A DNA stretch of 64,000 nucleotides from positions 806,001 to 870,000 of the forward strand of contig NZ_NETK01000001.1 of NCBI RefSeq assembly GCF_002343915.1. The letters run 5' to 3'. The stretch is from Nannocystis exedens. GTDB taxonomy: Bacteria > Myxococcota_A > Polyangia > Nannocystales > Nannocystaceae. A program made the translations under genes and the position numbers. Below, one piece after another: positions 44,167 through 53,278 of the stretch. The notes under the pieces were generated by a model. It was not told the DNA's origin, made no database searches, and worked only from the letters and a program-made list of their open reading frames with translations. Position 1 is the first letter of the stretch, and each line of letters begins with the position of its first letter.

Positions 44167-44651
44167 GCGCGATCGCCCAGGCCCGCGGCGGCCGCGTCGT
44201 CTGCCGCGCCCTCGAGCGCGACGACCCAGCCGCCGCCTCCGACCTGCCCGACGACGACTTCGCCGATCTCCTGCGCGGCGAGCTGCTGTCGGCCGCGCCG
44301 GCGGCGAAGCAGGCCGACCCGTTCGCGCAGGCCCTCGCCGACCTCGCGCGGATCGTCGACCTCCCCGGCCGTCCCTTCCCGTGGGTCGAGGCCGACCCCG
44401 CCGCCGCTCGCTCCAGCGTCGTCGGCCTGCTCATGCGCGGCATCTACGACGACGACGCGCGCATGCCCCTCGCCACCGCCGAGGCCCTGGCCGCGCGCTT
44501 CTTCGCCGGCTTCGGCGACCGCGCCCGCTGCTTCTGGCGCGCCCACGGGCACCCGCTCGCCGGGGCGATCGTCGAGCACGTCCTCGCCGTCGTCGACCCG
44601 CGCCGCGCCGCCCTCCTCGCCTTGCTCGACGACGGCCCGCGCCGCGACTGA
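44121..44651 (+). CDS. Hypothetical protein with duplicated 5' end
   Basis: The protein has about 176 residues from GTG 44121, soluble and without a signal (HHAFVVLDAADLTRAIAQAR, LPDDDFADLLRGELL, GRPFPWVEADP, HPLAGAIVEHVLAVVDPRRA). The family is not recognised. The first 13 codons appear twice more upstream in decayed copies, so the true start is uncertain and one of the upstream in-frame copies could serve. Composition matches its neighbours. Confidence 0.6.
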   Translation: MRHHAFVVLDAADLTRAIAQARGGRVVCRALERDDPAAASDLPDDDFADLLRGELLSAAPAAKQADPFAQALADLARIVDLPGRPFPWVEADPAAARSSVVGLLMRGIYDDDARMPLATAEALAARFFAGFGDRARCFWRAHGHPLAGAIVEHVLAVVDPRRAALLALLDDGPRRD

Positions 44652-44757
44652 GCGGCGCCCCTCGCCGAACGGACCCGCCCGTTCGAGCACGCCCCGCGCC
44701 GCCCGCCGCCCTCGCTCGCCGACGGCCCGCGACGCGGCCGAGCGCTGTCCCTTGCGA

Positions 44758-44817
44758 CATGCCCGGAACAACATGCTCGTACGGGCATGCCCGTTTGGAC
44801 ATGCCTTTTACGACATG
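44758..44817. repeat. CATG array, five cores, in convergent gap
   Basis: CATG at 44758, 44772, 44786, 44800 and 44814, exactly 14 apart, ending one base before the apt stop codon. Confidence 0.95.
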
Positions 44818-44818
44818 C

Positions 44819-45391
44819 TCAAAAAGGCAGCAGCGCCTCGACCCGCAGCGGCGCCAGCCGCTCGCGGCCCTTCAAGAACGGCAGCTCGATCAGGAACAGG
44901 CCGGCGACCACCTCGCCGCCGAGGCGCTGGACCAGGCGGGCGGCCGCGCCCGCGGTCCCGCCGGTGGCCAGCAGGTCGTCGACCAGCAGCACGCGGTCGC
45001 CGGCGTCGATCGCGTCGGCGTGCATGTGCAGCGTGCCCTCGCCGTACTCGAGCGCGTACGCCTGCGTCACCGTGGCCGCGGGCAGCTTGCCGGGCTTGCG
45101 CGCCGGCACGAAGCCGACCCCGAGCGCGTGGGCGATCGGCATGCCGAACAGAAACCCGCGCGACTCGACGCCGACGATGCGGTCGATCGAGCCGGCCAGA
45201 TCGGCGACCGCGTCGAGGTGGAGGCGCAGCGCCGCCGCCATCGCCGCCGGGTCGCGCAGCACCGGGGTGATGTCGCGGAACAGGATCCCCGGCGACGGGA
45301 AGTCCGGCACCGCGCGGATCAGGCTGGCCACGTCGCGCAGCGCCGCCGCGCGCTCGACCTCGGACATGCGAAAATCGGGGCTCTCGCGCAT
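44819..45391 (-). CDS. apt: Adenine phosphoribosyltransferase
   Basis: The protein has 190 residues and makes AMP from adenine and PRPP (purine salvage). Characteristic segments are FPSPGILFRDITPVLRDP, GVESRGFLFGMPIAHALGVG, VPARKPGKLP and the PRPP-binding loop RVLLVDDLLATGGTAGAA. ATG 45391 is preceded by a GAGG ribosome-binding site and lies 11 bases after the surE stop; ATG 45367 is an alternative. It is likely co-transcribed with surE. Confidence 0.95.
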   Translation of the reverse strand: MRESPDFRMSEVERAAALRDVASLIRAVPDFPSPGILFRDITPVLRDPAAMAAALRLHLDAVADLAGSIDRIVGVESRGFLFGMPIAHALGVGFVPARKPGKLPAATVTQAYALEYGEGTLHMHADAIDAGDRVLLVDDLLATGGTAGAAARLVQRLGGEVVAGLFLIELPFLKGRERLAPLRVEALLPF

Positions 45392-45402
45392 CGTCTCGGT
45401 CC

Positions 45403-46212
45403 TCACTCGTCGCCTCGCGGATCGACCTGCACGGTCGTCCCGGCGAACATCTGCTGCCACGGTGTCAGATCGGGCGCCGTGATGTCGAGGACCAGCGGGG
45501 TCACCGACACGAAGCCGCGTTTGACCGCCCAGGTGTCCTCGCCCTCGTGCTCGCCGGCGTCGCGCGGCGGCCCGCCGATCCAGAAGTAGGCCATCCCGCG
45601 CGGGTCCTGGCGGCGCTCGACCTGCTCGACGTAGGGCCGGGCCCCCAGCCGCGTCACGACGATCGGGATCCCCTCGGCCAGCACCTCCGGCGGCCCCTCC
45701 GGCGGCGGCGCGCTGTGGGAGATCCACGGGATGTTGACGTTCAGCAGGCTCAGCGACGGCTGCGCCAGCAGCATGCGAGCCAGCGTCCGCACCACCGGGA
45801 TCGCCACCCGCGGCGACTCGCGCGCGTGGACCGACACCGCCATCGCCGACGCCCCGCGGATGAACCCCTCGGCGGCGCCCCCGACCGTCCCCGAGTAAAA
45901 CACGTCGGAGCCGAGGTTATAGCCCGGGTTCACCCCCGACACGACCAGCGCCGGCCGGCGCTCGCACAGGTGCAGCGACGCCAGGTACACGCAGTCGACC
46001 GGCGTGCCGTTGACCCGGTGCCAGCCCGGGCGGACCTCGTCGACGCGCAGGTGCGAGTGCAGCGTGATCGCGTGCGACGAGCCGCTGCGCTCGGTCTCCG
46101 GCGCGCACACCACCACGTCGCCGAGCGGCGCCACCGCCTCGGCCAGGGCGAGGATCCCGGGCGCGAGGATGCCGTCGTCGTTGGTGACCAGGATCAGCGG
46201 CCGTTGCGACAC
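45403..46212 (-). CDS. surE: 5'/3'-nucleotidase SurE
   Basis: The protein has about 269 residues and is a metal-dependent phosphatase acting on nucleoside monophosphates. The N-terminal metal site is LILVTNDDGILAPGI, followed by VCAPETERSGSSHAIT and VVSGVNPGYNLGSDVFYSGT. The C-terminal ~80 residues are family-typical. GTG 46212 gives the normal N-terminus; the upstream extension is Arg-rich and unlikely. It lies upstream of apt, so two nucleotide-metabolism genes form one unit. Confidence 0.93.
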   Translation of the reverse strand: MSQRPLILVTNDDGILAPGILALAEAVAPLGDVVVCAPETERSGSSHAITLHSHLRVDEVRPGWHRVNGTPVDCVYLASLHLCERRPALVVSGVNPGYNLGSDVFYSGTVGGAAEGFIRGASAMAVSVHARESPRVAIPVVRTLARMLLAQPSLSLLNVNIPWISHSAPPPEGPPEVLAEGIPIVVTRLGARPYVEQVERRQDPRGMAYFWIGGPPRDAGEHEGEDTWAVKRGFVSVTPLVLDITAPDLTPWQQMFAGTTVQVDPRGDE

Positions 46213-46287
46213 GCCGCGCCTTGTAGCACAGACCACCCGGCGGCCCCGACGCGAAACAGGGCGGCGCAAGCTTCCCGCGGAGCGCGG

Positions 46288-46326
46288 AAAAAAATAAGAG
46301 CCGGCAGGGGAAACCTGTCGGCTCTT
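46288..46326 (-). terminator. Rho-independent terminator after tRNA-Pro
   Basis: On the minus strand, AAGAGCCGACAGG pairs with CCTGCCGGCTCTT around a short loop, followed by an AT-rich tract with a run of seven T. It starts 9 bases after the tRNA end and is the only textbook U-tract terminator noticed in the window. Confidence 0.9.
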
Positions 46327-46333
46327 CGCGTTT

Positions 46334-46410
<77 letters not shown>

Positions 46411-46420
46411 ACGGAGCGCC

Positions 46421-46449
46421 GGTATACGCGCTTTGCTCCGCCCCGGCAA
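46421..46449 (-). promoter_or_regulatory. Promoter of tRNA-Pro
   Basis: On the minus strand, TTGCCG (46449-46444), a 17-base spacer and TATACC (46426-46421). The predicted start site is just upstream of the tRNA 5' end. Spacing and distance are ideal for a housekeeping promoter. Confidence 0.65.
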
Positions 46450-46671
46450 GCCCCCTGCGACCCCGGTCCGCCCGGCAAACTCACGAGCGCGGCCGCCGAC
46501 GCGGATCGCCCGGCCCGCGGCCGGCCCCGCACGCCCTCGACCGCCTCCGCCCCGAGCCTTTCGAGCCTCCCGGGGCCCTTGCGGCTCGTTCTCCGCGCCG
46601 GGGCGAGCTCCCCAGCCTCCGAGTTTCGTCCTCCGCACGCCCGCGAGGCTCCCCTCGCGTCGCGCTCGCCC

Positions 46672-47286
46672 TCACAGCGGCTCGCGGCCGCTGCGCTGCA
46701 GCAGTGGTTGCGCCTCGCCGGCCGCGGCCGCCTCGTCGATCAGGGCCCGGGCGCCGCCGCGCGTGCGGATGAACTCGACCGGGTCGGCCGCGGTGCTCGC
46801 CGTCGCCTCGGTGTTCTCGACCCACGCGATCAGGTCGTCGAGCGACTCGCGCAGCGCCGCCAGCGACTGCGACGCCAGGTATCGGCTCGACGGCGGCGCC
46901 ATCTCGACCGCCTCGCCGCCGAGGCGCAGCTGCTGGCGCGCCCCCGCGATCGTGAACTTCTTCGCGTACAGGAGGTGCTTGATCTTCAGCAGCGTCTCGA
47001 CGTCGCGGCGCCGGTACACCCGCTGCTGCGTGCGCGACTTCTGCGGGCGGATGACCTTGAACTCGGTCTCCCAGTAGCGGAGCACGTAGGCCGGCACGCC
47101 GACGATCTGCGCCACCTCGCCGATCTTGAAGTACAGCTTGTCGGACCCCAGGTCGGGCCCCGTCGCCGCGCCGGCCTTCTTCGCGCGGGCGCGCGTGCGG
47201 GCGGGCTTCGACGGCCCCTCGCTCGCTGCGCCGTCGCCCGCCTTGCGCCGGCTCGTCTGTCCCGCGTCCTCGTCTGCGCCGCTCAT
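46672..47286 (-). CDS. MerR-family transcriptional regulator
   Basis: The protein has 204 residues. After a 48-residue basic, disordered N-terminus comes the MerR helix-turn-helix ([57 protein letters not shown]). A short dimerisation helix and a C-terminal tail follow. It has no metal-binding cysteines. It lies 10 bases downstream of ihfA on the same strand, an arrangement seen in many delta-proteobacteria and myxobacteria. Confidence 0.92.
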   Translation of the reverse strand: MSGADEDAGQTSRRKAGDGAASEGPSKPARTRARAKKAGAATGPDLGSDKLYFKIGEVAQIVGVPAYVLRYWETEFKVIRPQKSRTQQRVYRRRDVETLLKIKHLLYAKKFTIAGARQQLRLGGEAVEMAPPSSRYLASQSLAALRESLDDLIAWVENTEATASTAADPVEFIRTRGGARALIDEAAAAGEAQPLLQRSGREPL

Positions 47287-47296
47287 CGCCGTCTCG

Positions 47297-47575
47297 CTAC
47301 GCGTTGAGCGCGGCCTTCAGCACGTTGCTCGGCTTGAACGTCAGCACCCTGCGGGCGTCGATCGTGATCTGCACGCCCGTCTGCGGGTTGCGGCCCGGAC
47401 GCGGGTTCTTGGCGCGGACGACGAAGTTGCCGAACCCCGAGATCTTGATCTTCTCGCCCTCCGCGAGCGTGTTCTTCATCAGCTCGAACACCACCTCGAC
47501 CACGTCGGCGGCCTCCTTCTTGGAGAAGCCGCCGACTTCCTCGCATACGCGCTCGATGATGTCCGCCTTCGTCAC
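47297..47575 (-). CDS. ihfA: Integration host factor subunit alpha
   Basis: The protein has about 92 residues. The HU/IHF fold is clear: VTKADIIERVCEEVGGFSKK, GEKIKISGFGNFVVRAKNPR, PGRNPQTGVQITIDARRVLT with the DNA-bending Arg-Asn-Pro tip. It bends DNA and organises the nucleoid, usually with IhfB. GTG 47575 matches the family start. It heads a two-gene unit with merR. Confidence 0.93.
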   Translation of the reverse strand: MTKADIIERVCEEVGGFSKKEAADVVEVVFELMKNTLAEGEKIKISGFGNFVVRAKNPRPGRNPQTGVQITIDARRVLTFKPSNVLKAALNA

Positions 47576-47829
47576 GCCGCGGATCTTTGGCAAAAACTCG
47601 GCGTCACGCAAGCCCGGCGGCCGTGCGTTGGACCTAGCTCCGCGCGAGAAAAACTCAACTGCCGCGCTTGTTTGCAGCATTACACGTCGGGCACGAGCGG
47701 CATCCGTCCGGGCGCCGCGCCCTCCCCCGTCCGGGACTTCCTGTTCACGACTGCACCACCTCGCAGGAGCTCGCAGAACGCCGCTCAGACGGGTTGCGCC
47801 GCCGGCGGCCGCGAGCGAGGATCGCGGCG

Positions 47830-49656
47830 ATGCTGCGATCTGCTTGCGCCTATGCCTTACCGTGGACAGCCCTCTTGCTCGCCGCCCTCCCGCCCAGCCA
47901 GGCGGACGCCTGCGGCGGCACCGTCTGTGAGCCCGGGCCCAACGCCATGCCGGTCGATCAGACCGGCGAGAACATCCTCTTCGTGATCGACCAGGGTCAG
48001 GTCGAGGTCCACATCCAGATCCAGTACGACCCGGACACCAACGCGCAGCAATTCGCGTGGCTGATCCCGCTGCCCGAGGTCCCCACCTTCTCGGTCGGCA
48101 GCGAGCTGCTGTTCCGGGAGCTGCTGAACGCCACCGTCCCGACCTACGGCCTGCAGGACAACTTCGAGTTCTGCGGCGGCGAGGGCACCGACGGCTTCCC
48201 GGCGACCTCCGGCGGCTCGTTCACCGGCGACGGCACGACCGGCGAAGGCACCGACACCGGCGTCGACGTCAAGAAGATCGAGACCGTCGGCGCCTTCGAG
48301 GTCGTCGTGCTCGGGGGCATGAACGCCGGCGACATCATGCAGTGGCTGGGCGACAACGGCTACCAGCAGGACCCCAACGCCGAGCCGATCTTGCAGGAGT
48401 ACCTCGACGAGGGCAACAGCGTCGTCGCCTTCAAGCTGAGCAACGGCGAGGGCCTGAGCAGCATCCACCCGATCGTCCTCAGCTTCGCCGAGCCCGAGGG
48501 CTGCGTCCCGATCCGCCTCACCCGGATCGCCGCCGTCGAGGACATGGACATCCGCGCCTTCAGCCTCGGCGACGGCCGGGCGATCCCCACCAACTACCGC
48601 CACGTCCTCGTCAACCCGCTCAAGATCGACTGGCTCAACCTCGGCGCCAACTACAAGGAGGTCGTCAGCCTCGCCGTCGACGCCTTCATGGCCGAGGGCC
48701 ACGCCTTCGTCACCGAGTTCGCCGGCGACAGCAGCGTCCTCAGCGTCGGCCGATTCTACTCGGCCGGGTGGAGCGCCGACCCCTTCACCGGCCTCGCCGC
48801 CGTCGACGTCATGAGCCAGCTCAACCAGCAGGGCCTGACCGACTGCAGCGACGAGTTCTTCTGTCAGTTCAACCACCCGCTGATCGAGGGCTTGCTCGCC
48901 ACCTACCTCCCGGTGCCGAACGGCATCTCGCCCGAGCAGTTCTACAGCTGTCTCAGCTGCTTCGAGGCCGACATCGACCTCGGGGCGTGGGGCGACGGCA
49001 GCGGCTTCGCCAAGGATCTGCTGGCCCGCGTGATCGAGCCGGCCGAGCACGCCAAGAACCTGGTCGATACCTGGCCGTACCTCACGCGCCTCTACACCAC
49101 CATCTCGCCCAACGAGATGACCGAAGATCCGCTGTTCCTCCTCAACCCCGAGCTGCCCGACGTCCCGAACGTCCGGATCGCCCAGCGCGACATCTCGTGC
49201 GAGGACTTCGCGGTCGTCACCCTGCCCGACGGTCGCCAGGTCAACATGGACTTCGGCGACCCGTGGCCGCAGTTCCAGGACGAGATGCCGTGGGAGGAGG
49301 ACGTCGACCAGATGGTCATGGACGGCATGCCGCAGCCGCTCGTCGACAACACCCCGCTCATCGACCAGCTGCTGGCCGAGTGGAACCAGCAGCACCCGCC
49401 GCCGCCCTCCGGCACCACCGGCGGGCCGACCACCAGCGACACCGACGGCCCCACCACCGGCCCCGACACCTCGGGCGGCAGCGGCAGCACCGGCACCACC
49501 TTCTACTCGACCGAGAGCGACAGCAGCCCGAACGTCGTCGGCGGCGCCAGCGGCAGCGGCTGCGCCTGCGACGGCCGCGGCGGCGCCCCGACGGTCCCCT
49601 CGCTGCTGGCCCTCCTCGGCCTCCTCGCCGTCCGCCCGCGCCGCCGACGCGGCTGA
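47830..49656 (+). CDS. DUF2330 secreted protein with MYXO-CTERM tail
   Basis: The protein has 608 residues. The signal peptide ends near SQADACGGTVC, the usual DUF2330 beginning. The body follows the family pattern (GENILFVIDQGQVEVHIQIQ, FAWLIPLPEVPTFSVGSELL, YRHVLVNPLKIDWLNLG). A Thr/Gly/Ser-rich linker precedes GSGCACDGRGG, the hydrophobic segment VPSLLALLGLLAV and RPRRRRG, which is a MYXO-CTERM surface-sorting signal. Function unknown. Degenerate copies of the tail-coding DNA lie just downstream. Confidence 0.88.
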   Translation: MLRSACAYALPWTALLLAALPPSQADACGGTVCEPGPNAMPVDQTGENILFVIDQGQVEVHIQIQYDPDTNAQQFAWLIPLPEVPTFSVGSELLFRELLNATVPTYGLQDNFEFCGGEGTDGFPATSGGSFTGDGTTGEGTDTGVDVKKIETVGAFEVVVLGGMNAGDIMQWLGDNGYQQDPNAEPILQEYLDEGNSVVAFKLSNGEGLSSIHPIVLSFAEPEGCVPIRLTRIAAVEDMDIRAFSLGDGRAIPTNYRHVLVNPLKIDWLNLGANYKEVVSLAVDAFMAEGHAFVTEFAGDSSVLSVGRFYSAGWSADPFTGLAAVDVMSQLNQQGLTDCSDEFFCQFNHPLIEGLLATYLPVPNGISPEQFYSCLSCFEADIDLGAWGDGSGFAKDLLARVIEPAEHAKNLVDTWPYLTRLYTTISPNEMTEDPLFLLNPELPDVPNVRIAQRDISCEDFAVVTLPDGRQVNMDFGDPWPQFQDEMPWEEDVDQMVMDGMPQPLVDNTPLIDQLLAEWNQQHPPPPSGTTGGPTTSDTDGPTTGPDTSGGSGSTGTTFYSTESDSSPNVVGGASGSGCACDGRGGAPTVPSLLALLGLLAVRPRRRRG

Positions 49657-49665
49657 CCCCAAAAA

Positions 49666-49991
49666 CATGCCCCTGGAGACCTGTTTTAAATAGCAGCATG
49701 TCTCCGGGCGGCAGCGCCTCGGGCTGCCCCTGCGACCGTGGTCGCCCCCGGGGTGGCCGAGCCCGCCCCGACCGCCCCCTCGCTGCTGGCCCGCTCGGCC
49801 TCCCCGTCGTGCGCGGCCGAAACAAGGGACATGTCTCCGGAGACATGTCATTGCAGCATGTCTCCTGGCCGCGGCTTTGCGACGGCCGCTGCAGCGCGCG
49901 AGCGCTCCGTCGCCGCCGGCCCTGCCCGCCGCCGACGACGATGGACATGCCTCGTAGGACATGTTTTTTAGAACATGTTTTAGGTGACATG
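49666..49991 (+). repeat. Repeat units alternating with decayed copies of the MYXO-CTERM coding end
   Basis: CATG-type cores occur at 49666 and 49680, at 49830, 49844 and 49857, and at 49946, 49960, 49974 and 49988. Between them are two decayed copies of the upstream gene's 3' end. One at about 49705-49815 reads as GGSASGCPCDRG and shares CCCTCGCTGCTGGCCC. A weaker one lies near 49868-49935 (TGCGACGGCCGC). From 49992 to 50297 no feature is seen other than a promoter hexamer. Confidence 0.75.
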
Positions 49992-50284
49992 CCCTGCAGC
50001 ACTCGCACCTCCGCGCCCTGGCGCCGCGCGCGAGGGCGGAGCTCACCGGTCGCCGCCACGAGCGCTTCCGCCCTCCGCACGAAGGCCCCGGCGACCCCGA
50101 CGCCTCGCTGCGTCCGTCCATCGTCCTGCCGACGCCTCGCCCGGCCGCGTCCCCGAGCTCTCGCGCTCGACCCCGCCCTCGCCCCGCCGCCGTCGCGCCT
50201 CGCCCGGCCATCGACCCTGCCGATCCGGGCCCTCGTCGGCCGCGCCAGCGATGCGCCCCGGGCCACCCGCGCGCATCGCCACGC

Positions 50285-50290
50285 TACACT
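50285..50290 (+). promoter_or_regulatory. -10 hexamer TACACT upstream of the YndJ-like gene
   Basis: It lies 7 bases before GTG 50298, implying a leaderless transcript. No obvious -35. Confidence 0.3.
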
Positions 50291-50297
50291 CCCGCGC

Positions 50298-51266
<969 letters not shown>

Positions 51267-51313
51267 ACGAGCACGAGACCTCGGCCCGAGCTCGCGGAGA
51301 GAGAACCTCGAGA

Positions 51314-51331
51314 CATGTCCCTCAGGACATG
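51314..51331. repeat. CATG pair in convergent gap
   Basis: CATG at 51314 and 51328, 14 apart, forming the hairpin TGTCC-CTCA-GGACA in the 95-base gap between convergent genes. Confidence 0.85.
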
Positions 51332-51361
51332 ACCCTTCGCGACCTCGCGCCGTGCCGCCGC

Positions 51362-52897
51362 CTACTGCGGGATGATCGCCTTGCACATCCCCGCGTCGCA
51401 CACGAGCGGCGGGCAGCAGTCGTCGTCGACCACGCACGGCCCGCAGGTCCCCTCCGGGGTGCAAGCGGGGGTCGGGTTGGCGCAGTCGTGGCAGTCGCCG
51501 CAGCCCTGGTCGGGCGGGTCGCAGCCGTCGAGGTCGAGGATCGCCTGGTCGTAGTGGACCACCAGCGGGCTCGCCAGCTGCAGCCCGCCGACGAACAGCG
51601 CGCCCCAGATCTCCGACATGTTGTTGGCCGTGAACACCGCGTTGGGCTGGTACAGGTTGGCCCCGAGCGTGAAGTTGCTGGCGAACTTGAACGACCCGCC
51701 GACGTAGATCCGCGTCGCCGCCGGCCGCTTCGGGTCGCCGATCGTCGCCACGTTGTTGAAATTGGCGTCGCCGGCGATGAACAGGTCGAGCTCCGCCTCG
51801 GGCCCGAGCGTGATGTGGAACGCGCCGGCGTTCTGCACGTCGCCGGCGATGGCGATCACCGTGCGACCGGTCAGCGTGATGTCGAGGCTGCTGTTGCTGT
51901 CGATCGCCGTGAAGAAGTAGCGGCCGCACGGCAGCTCGACCGACTTCGGCTGCGGCAGCCCGACCAGCTCGTCGGGCGCGATCGGCAGGGCGTCGTTGTC
52001 GTTGTCCTGCATGTAGCCGCTGACGATCTTCGGCACGTCGATCAGGTCCTCGCAGTCGCACGGCGTCTTGACGTCGACCTGCTCCTTGATCGTCGCCCCC
52101 AGCACCTTCGCCCCGTTGTTGGTCTTGTTCGGCAACATGTGCAGGTCGCCGTCGATCGTCAGCGTCATGTTCTGCGCGAACAGGTTGCCCTCGGTGAACA
52201 GGTCGTCGGCCACGTGCGAGGCCGAGCCGGCCGTCAGGTCGTCGCTGCACTTGAGCTGCTGCGCGACCTGATGGGCGTTGAAGGTCTGGATCTTGCCGTC
52301 CACCCACAGCGACCCGCCGATGTCGACCATCGACGCCGCGTTGTACGGCCCGTTGACCCCGACCGAGCCGCCGTCCATCGGCACCATGTTCGGGTCGTTG
52401 CTGTCGAACGAGTCGGTCTTCAGGCTGTTGTTGGCGGTCAGCCCGCTGCACGAGCAGATCGCGAACAAGAACGTCTTTTTGCCGAGGTCGCCGGTGCACG
52501 TCACCTCGTCGCCCGGCAGCAAGATCCCGCCCTCGCCGTCGCAGAAGTCGACGGCCCCGGTGGTCCCGCTCGTCGTCTCGCCCGTCGTCTCGCCGCCGGT
52601 CGTCGCGGTCGTCGTCCCCGTCGTGCCGGTGCTCGTGCCCGGGCTCGTCGTCGACGTCCCCGGCTCGCCCGTGGTCGGCCCGGTCGTCGACGTCCCCGTC
52701 GAATCACTGACGCCGCCGCTGACCGTCGAGCCCGTCGTCGGCACCTCCGTGCCGGCGCTGCCGGTCCCCGACGCCGTACCGGTCGAGCCCATCATCGTCG
52801 TCCCGGCGCTGAGCCCCGTCCCGCCGCTGTCGTCGCCCGACCCGCCGCAGGCCGCCATCGCCATCGCCACCCACAACCTCGCGCCGCGTCTCGCCAT
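51362..52897 (-). CDS. Lipoprotein with Thr-rich linker and polymer-forming-type domain
   Basis: The protein has 511 residues. The signal ends VAMAMAACGG, and a Ser/Thr/Gly linker of about 90 residues follows. The mature domain (about 125-450) has repeated beta strands (VGVNGPYNAASMVDIGGSLW, MTLTIDGDLHMLP, TGRTVIAIAGDVQNAG, FIAGDANFNNVATIG) like bactofilin/polymer-forming or DUF7305-type solenoids. A Cys-rich tail follows (GCDPPDQGCGDCHDC, CTPEGTCGPCVVDDDCC). It is probably displayed on the outer surface. ATG 52897 sits directly before the signal peptide. Confidence 0.75.
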   Translation of the reverse strand: MARRGARLWVAMAMAACGGSGDDSGGTGLSAGTTMMGSTGTASGTGSAGTEVPTTGSTVSGGVSDSTGTSTTGPTTGEPGTSTTSPGTSTGTTGTTTATTGGETTGETTSGTTGAVDFCDGEGGILLPGDEVTCTGDLGKKTFLFAICSCSGLTANNSLKTDSFDSNDPNMVPMDGGSVGVNGPYNAASMVDIGGSLWVDGKIQTFNAHQVAQQLKCSDDLTAGSASHVADDLFTEGNLFAQNMTLTIDGDLHMLPNKTNNGAKVLGATIKEQVDVKTPCDCEDLIDVPKIVSGYMQDNDNDALPIAPDELVGLPQPKSVELPCGRYFFTAIDSNSSLDITLTGRTVIAIAGDVQNAGAFHITLGPEAELDLFIAGDANFNNVATIGDPKRPAATRIYVGGSFKFASNFTLGANLYQPNAVFTANNMSEIWGALFVGGLQLASPLVVHYDQAILDLDGCDPPDQGCGDCHDCANPTPACTPEGTCGPCVVDDDCCPPLVCDAGMCKAIIPQ

Positions 52898-53256
52898 ACG
52901 GGTCGCAGCGTATCGACTCGGACCGCGCCGTCGCAATGTAAGTCTCCGAGCCCTGCGTGCGACACGTGGTGCTGTGCGCGGCGCCGTCGCAGCGCCTCGC
53001 TGCGGACTCGCCTGCCCGCGAAGAACCGGCGCGACGACCGTCCACCCCGTGTGCAGCTGCGGACATTTCCGCGGGCGAGCGCCGCTCGTCAGGACATCCG
53101 CCGATCTTCCCCGTGAGGACGATCGGGCCGAGCACGAGCTCGATTTCGCCGTCGGCCGGCGACGCGTACCCGCTCACGAGAGCGGGGGTCATCGCGCAGC
53201 AGCCGACACCCGTCCGCAGCGCGGACGGCAGACGCCCGCCCATCTGCCCCCGCGGA
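52898..53256. other. Gap without a recognised gene
   Basis: About 360 bases with isolated repeat-like modules (for example ACATTTCCGCGG near 53064 and AGGACATCCGCCG near 53091). No convincing reading frame or RNA. Confidence 0.4.
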
Positions 53257-53274
53257 CATGTGCTTCCCGACATG
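53257..53274. repeat. CATG pair at the 3' end of the membrane-protein gene
   Basis: CATG at 53257 and 53271, 14 apart, 4 bases beyond the stop codon of the gene at 53279 (minus). Confidence 0.85.
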
Positions 53275-53278
53275 TCCC

